Source of the DNA: Pseudomonas nitroreducens TX1
Lineage (GTDB): Bacteria; Pseudomonadota; Gammaproteobacteria; Pseudomonadales; Pseudomonadaceae
DNA length: 64,000 nt
NCBI RefSeq assembly: GCF_000313755.1
Contig: NZ_AMZB01000124.1
Coordinates: 120,220-184,219 of the forward strand
Reading direction: 5' to 3'
The position numbers and the translations under genes are program-made. The notes beneath the pieces were generated by a model. It did no database searches, was not told where the DNA came from, and was given only the letters and a program-made list of their open reading frames with translations. Below are positions 63,954 to 64,000 of the stretch, one piece after another. Position 1 is the first letter of the stretch. The number at the start of each line of letters is the position of its first letter.

Positions 63954-64000
63954 GTCGGGCTCTTCGAACGGAGAAAGACGCGCGCCGGCTCGGGGCCGGC

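Noticed and set aside
63954..64000. 3' end of a substrate-binding protein gene upstream of the permease
   Set aside because: A frame ending in an ATGA overlap exists, but 15-16 codons with no recognisable sequence cannot support a call.

Overview
The window is GC-rich chromosomal DNA from a Pseudomonas (gamma-Proteobacteria). This rests on the order hemE-gltD-gltB-damX-like-aroB-aroK-pilQPONM-ponA, on the tktA-epd-pgk-fba and sahR-metK-ligB blocks, and on scattered Pseudomonas-type REP palindromes (core GTAGGAGCGAGCTTGCTCGC). The species cannot be fixed from the sequence; the P. nitroreducens/P. citronellolis/P. aeruginosa side of the genus is a reasonable guess. Almost all of the window is coding. 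No tRNA, rRNA, CRISPR array, phage or complete insertion sequence was seen.

Region 1 (1-18.4 kb, + strand) is most of an aryl polyene (APE, xanthomonadin-like) pigment cluster; its first gene(s) lie off the left edge. Genes are packed with 1-35 bp overlaps: lysophospholipid-type acyltransferase, two acyl carrier proteins, COG4648 membrane protein, an AMP-ligase fused to a hot-dog dehydratase, GT2 glycosyltransferase, lauroyl-type acyltransferase, a MIO ammonia-lyase, thioesterase, LolA-like carrier, MMPL/RND exporter, a CPA2-type antiporter, an FAD enzyme with halogenase motifs, methyltransferase, DUF3261 lipoprotein, ketosynthase, dehydratase, ketoreductase and a second ketosynthase. Two small exported proteins follow. 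The probable logic is: ammonia-lyase makes an aryl acid, the ligase loads it on ACP, KS/KR/DH cycles build the polyene, tailoring enzymes modify the ring, and LolA/MMPL/lipoprotein/acyltransferases place it on an outer-membrane lipid.

Region 2 (18.4-22.7 kb) holds a LysR regulator divergent from an MFS exporter, then a GABA-type amino-acid permease. Region 3 (22.9-41.5 kb) is core: hemE, gltBD, then the pilMNOPQ-aroKB-SPOR operon on the minus strand and divergent ponA. Region 4 (41.7-54.7 kb) has a small membrane protein, a YgjP-type metallopeptidase, a methyltransferase, three small lipoproteins (one MliC-like), the glycolytic/pentose-phosphate genes fba, pgk, epd and tktA, a SahR-type ArsR-methyltransferase regulator with metK, and ligB. 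Region 5 (54.7-64 kb) has a ferredoxin-reductase-type membrane protein, metallophosphoesterase, LpqC-like esterase, DUF1090 protein, a cytochrome c'-type lipoprotein, MAPEG protein, EamA transporter, the lemA-TPM pair, and an incomplete SsuBC/TauBC-type ABC transporter.

The points most worth following are the halogenase signature and mixed PAL/HAL selectivity residues in the APE enzymes, the CPA2-type protein inside the APE operon, a 19-bp perfect inverted repeat spanning the gltB leader, perfect palindromic operators in front of sahR and the permease, and a likely synteny junction after ponA.
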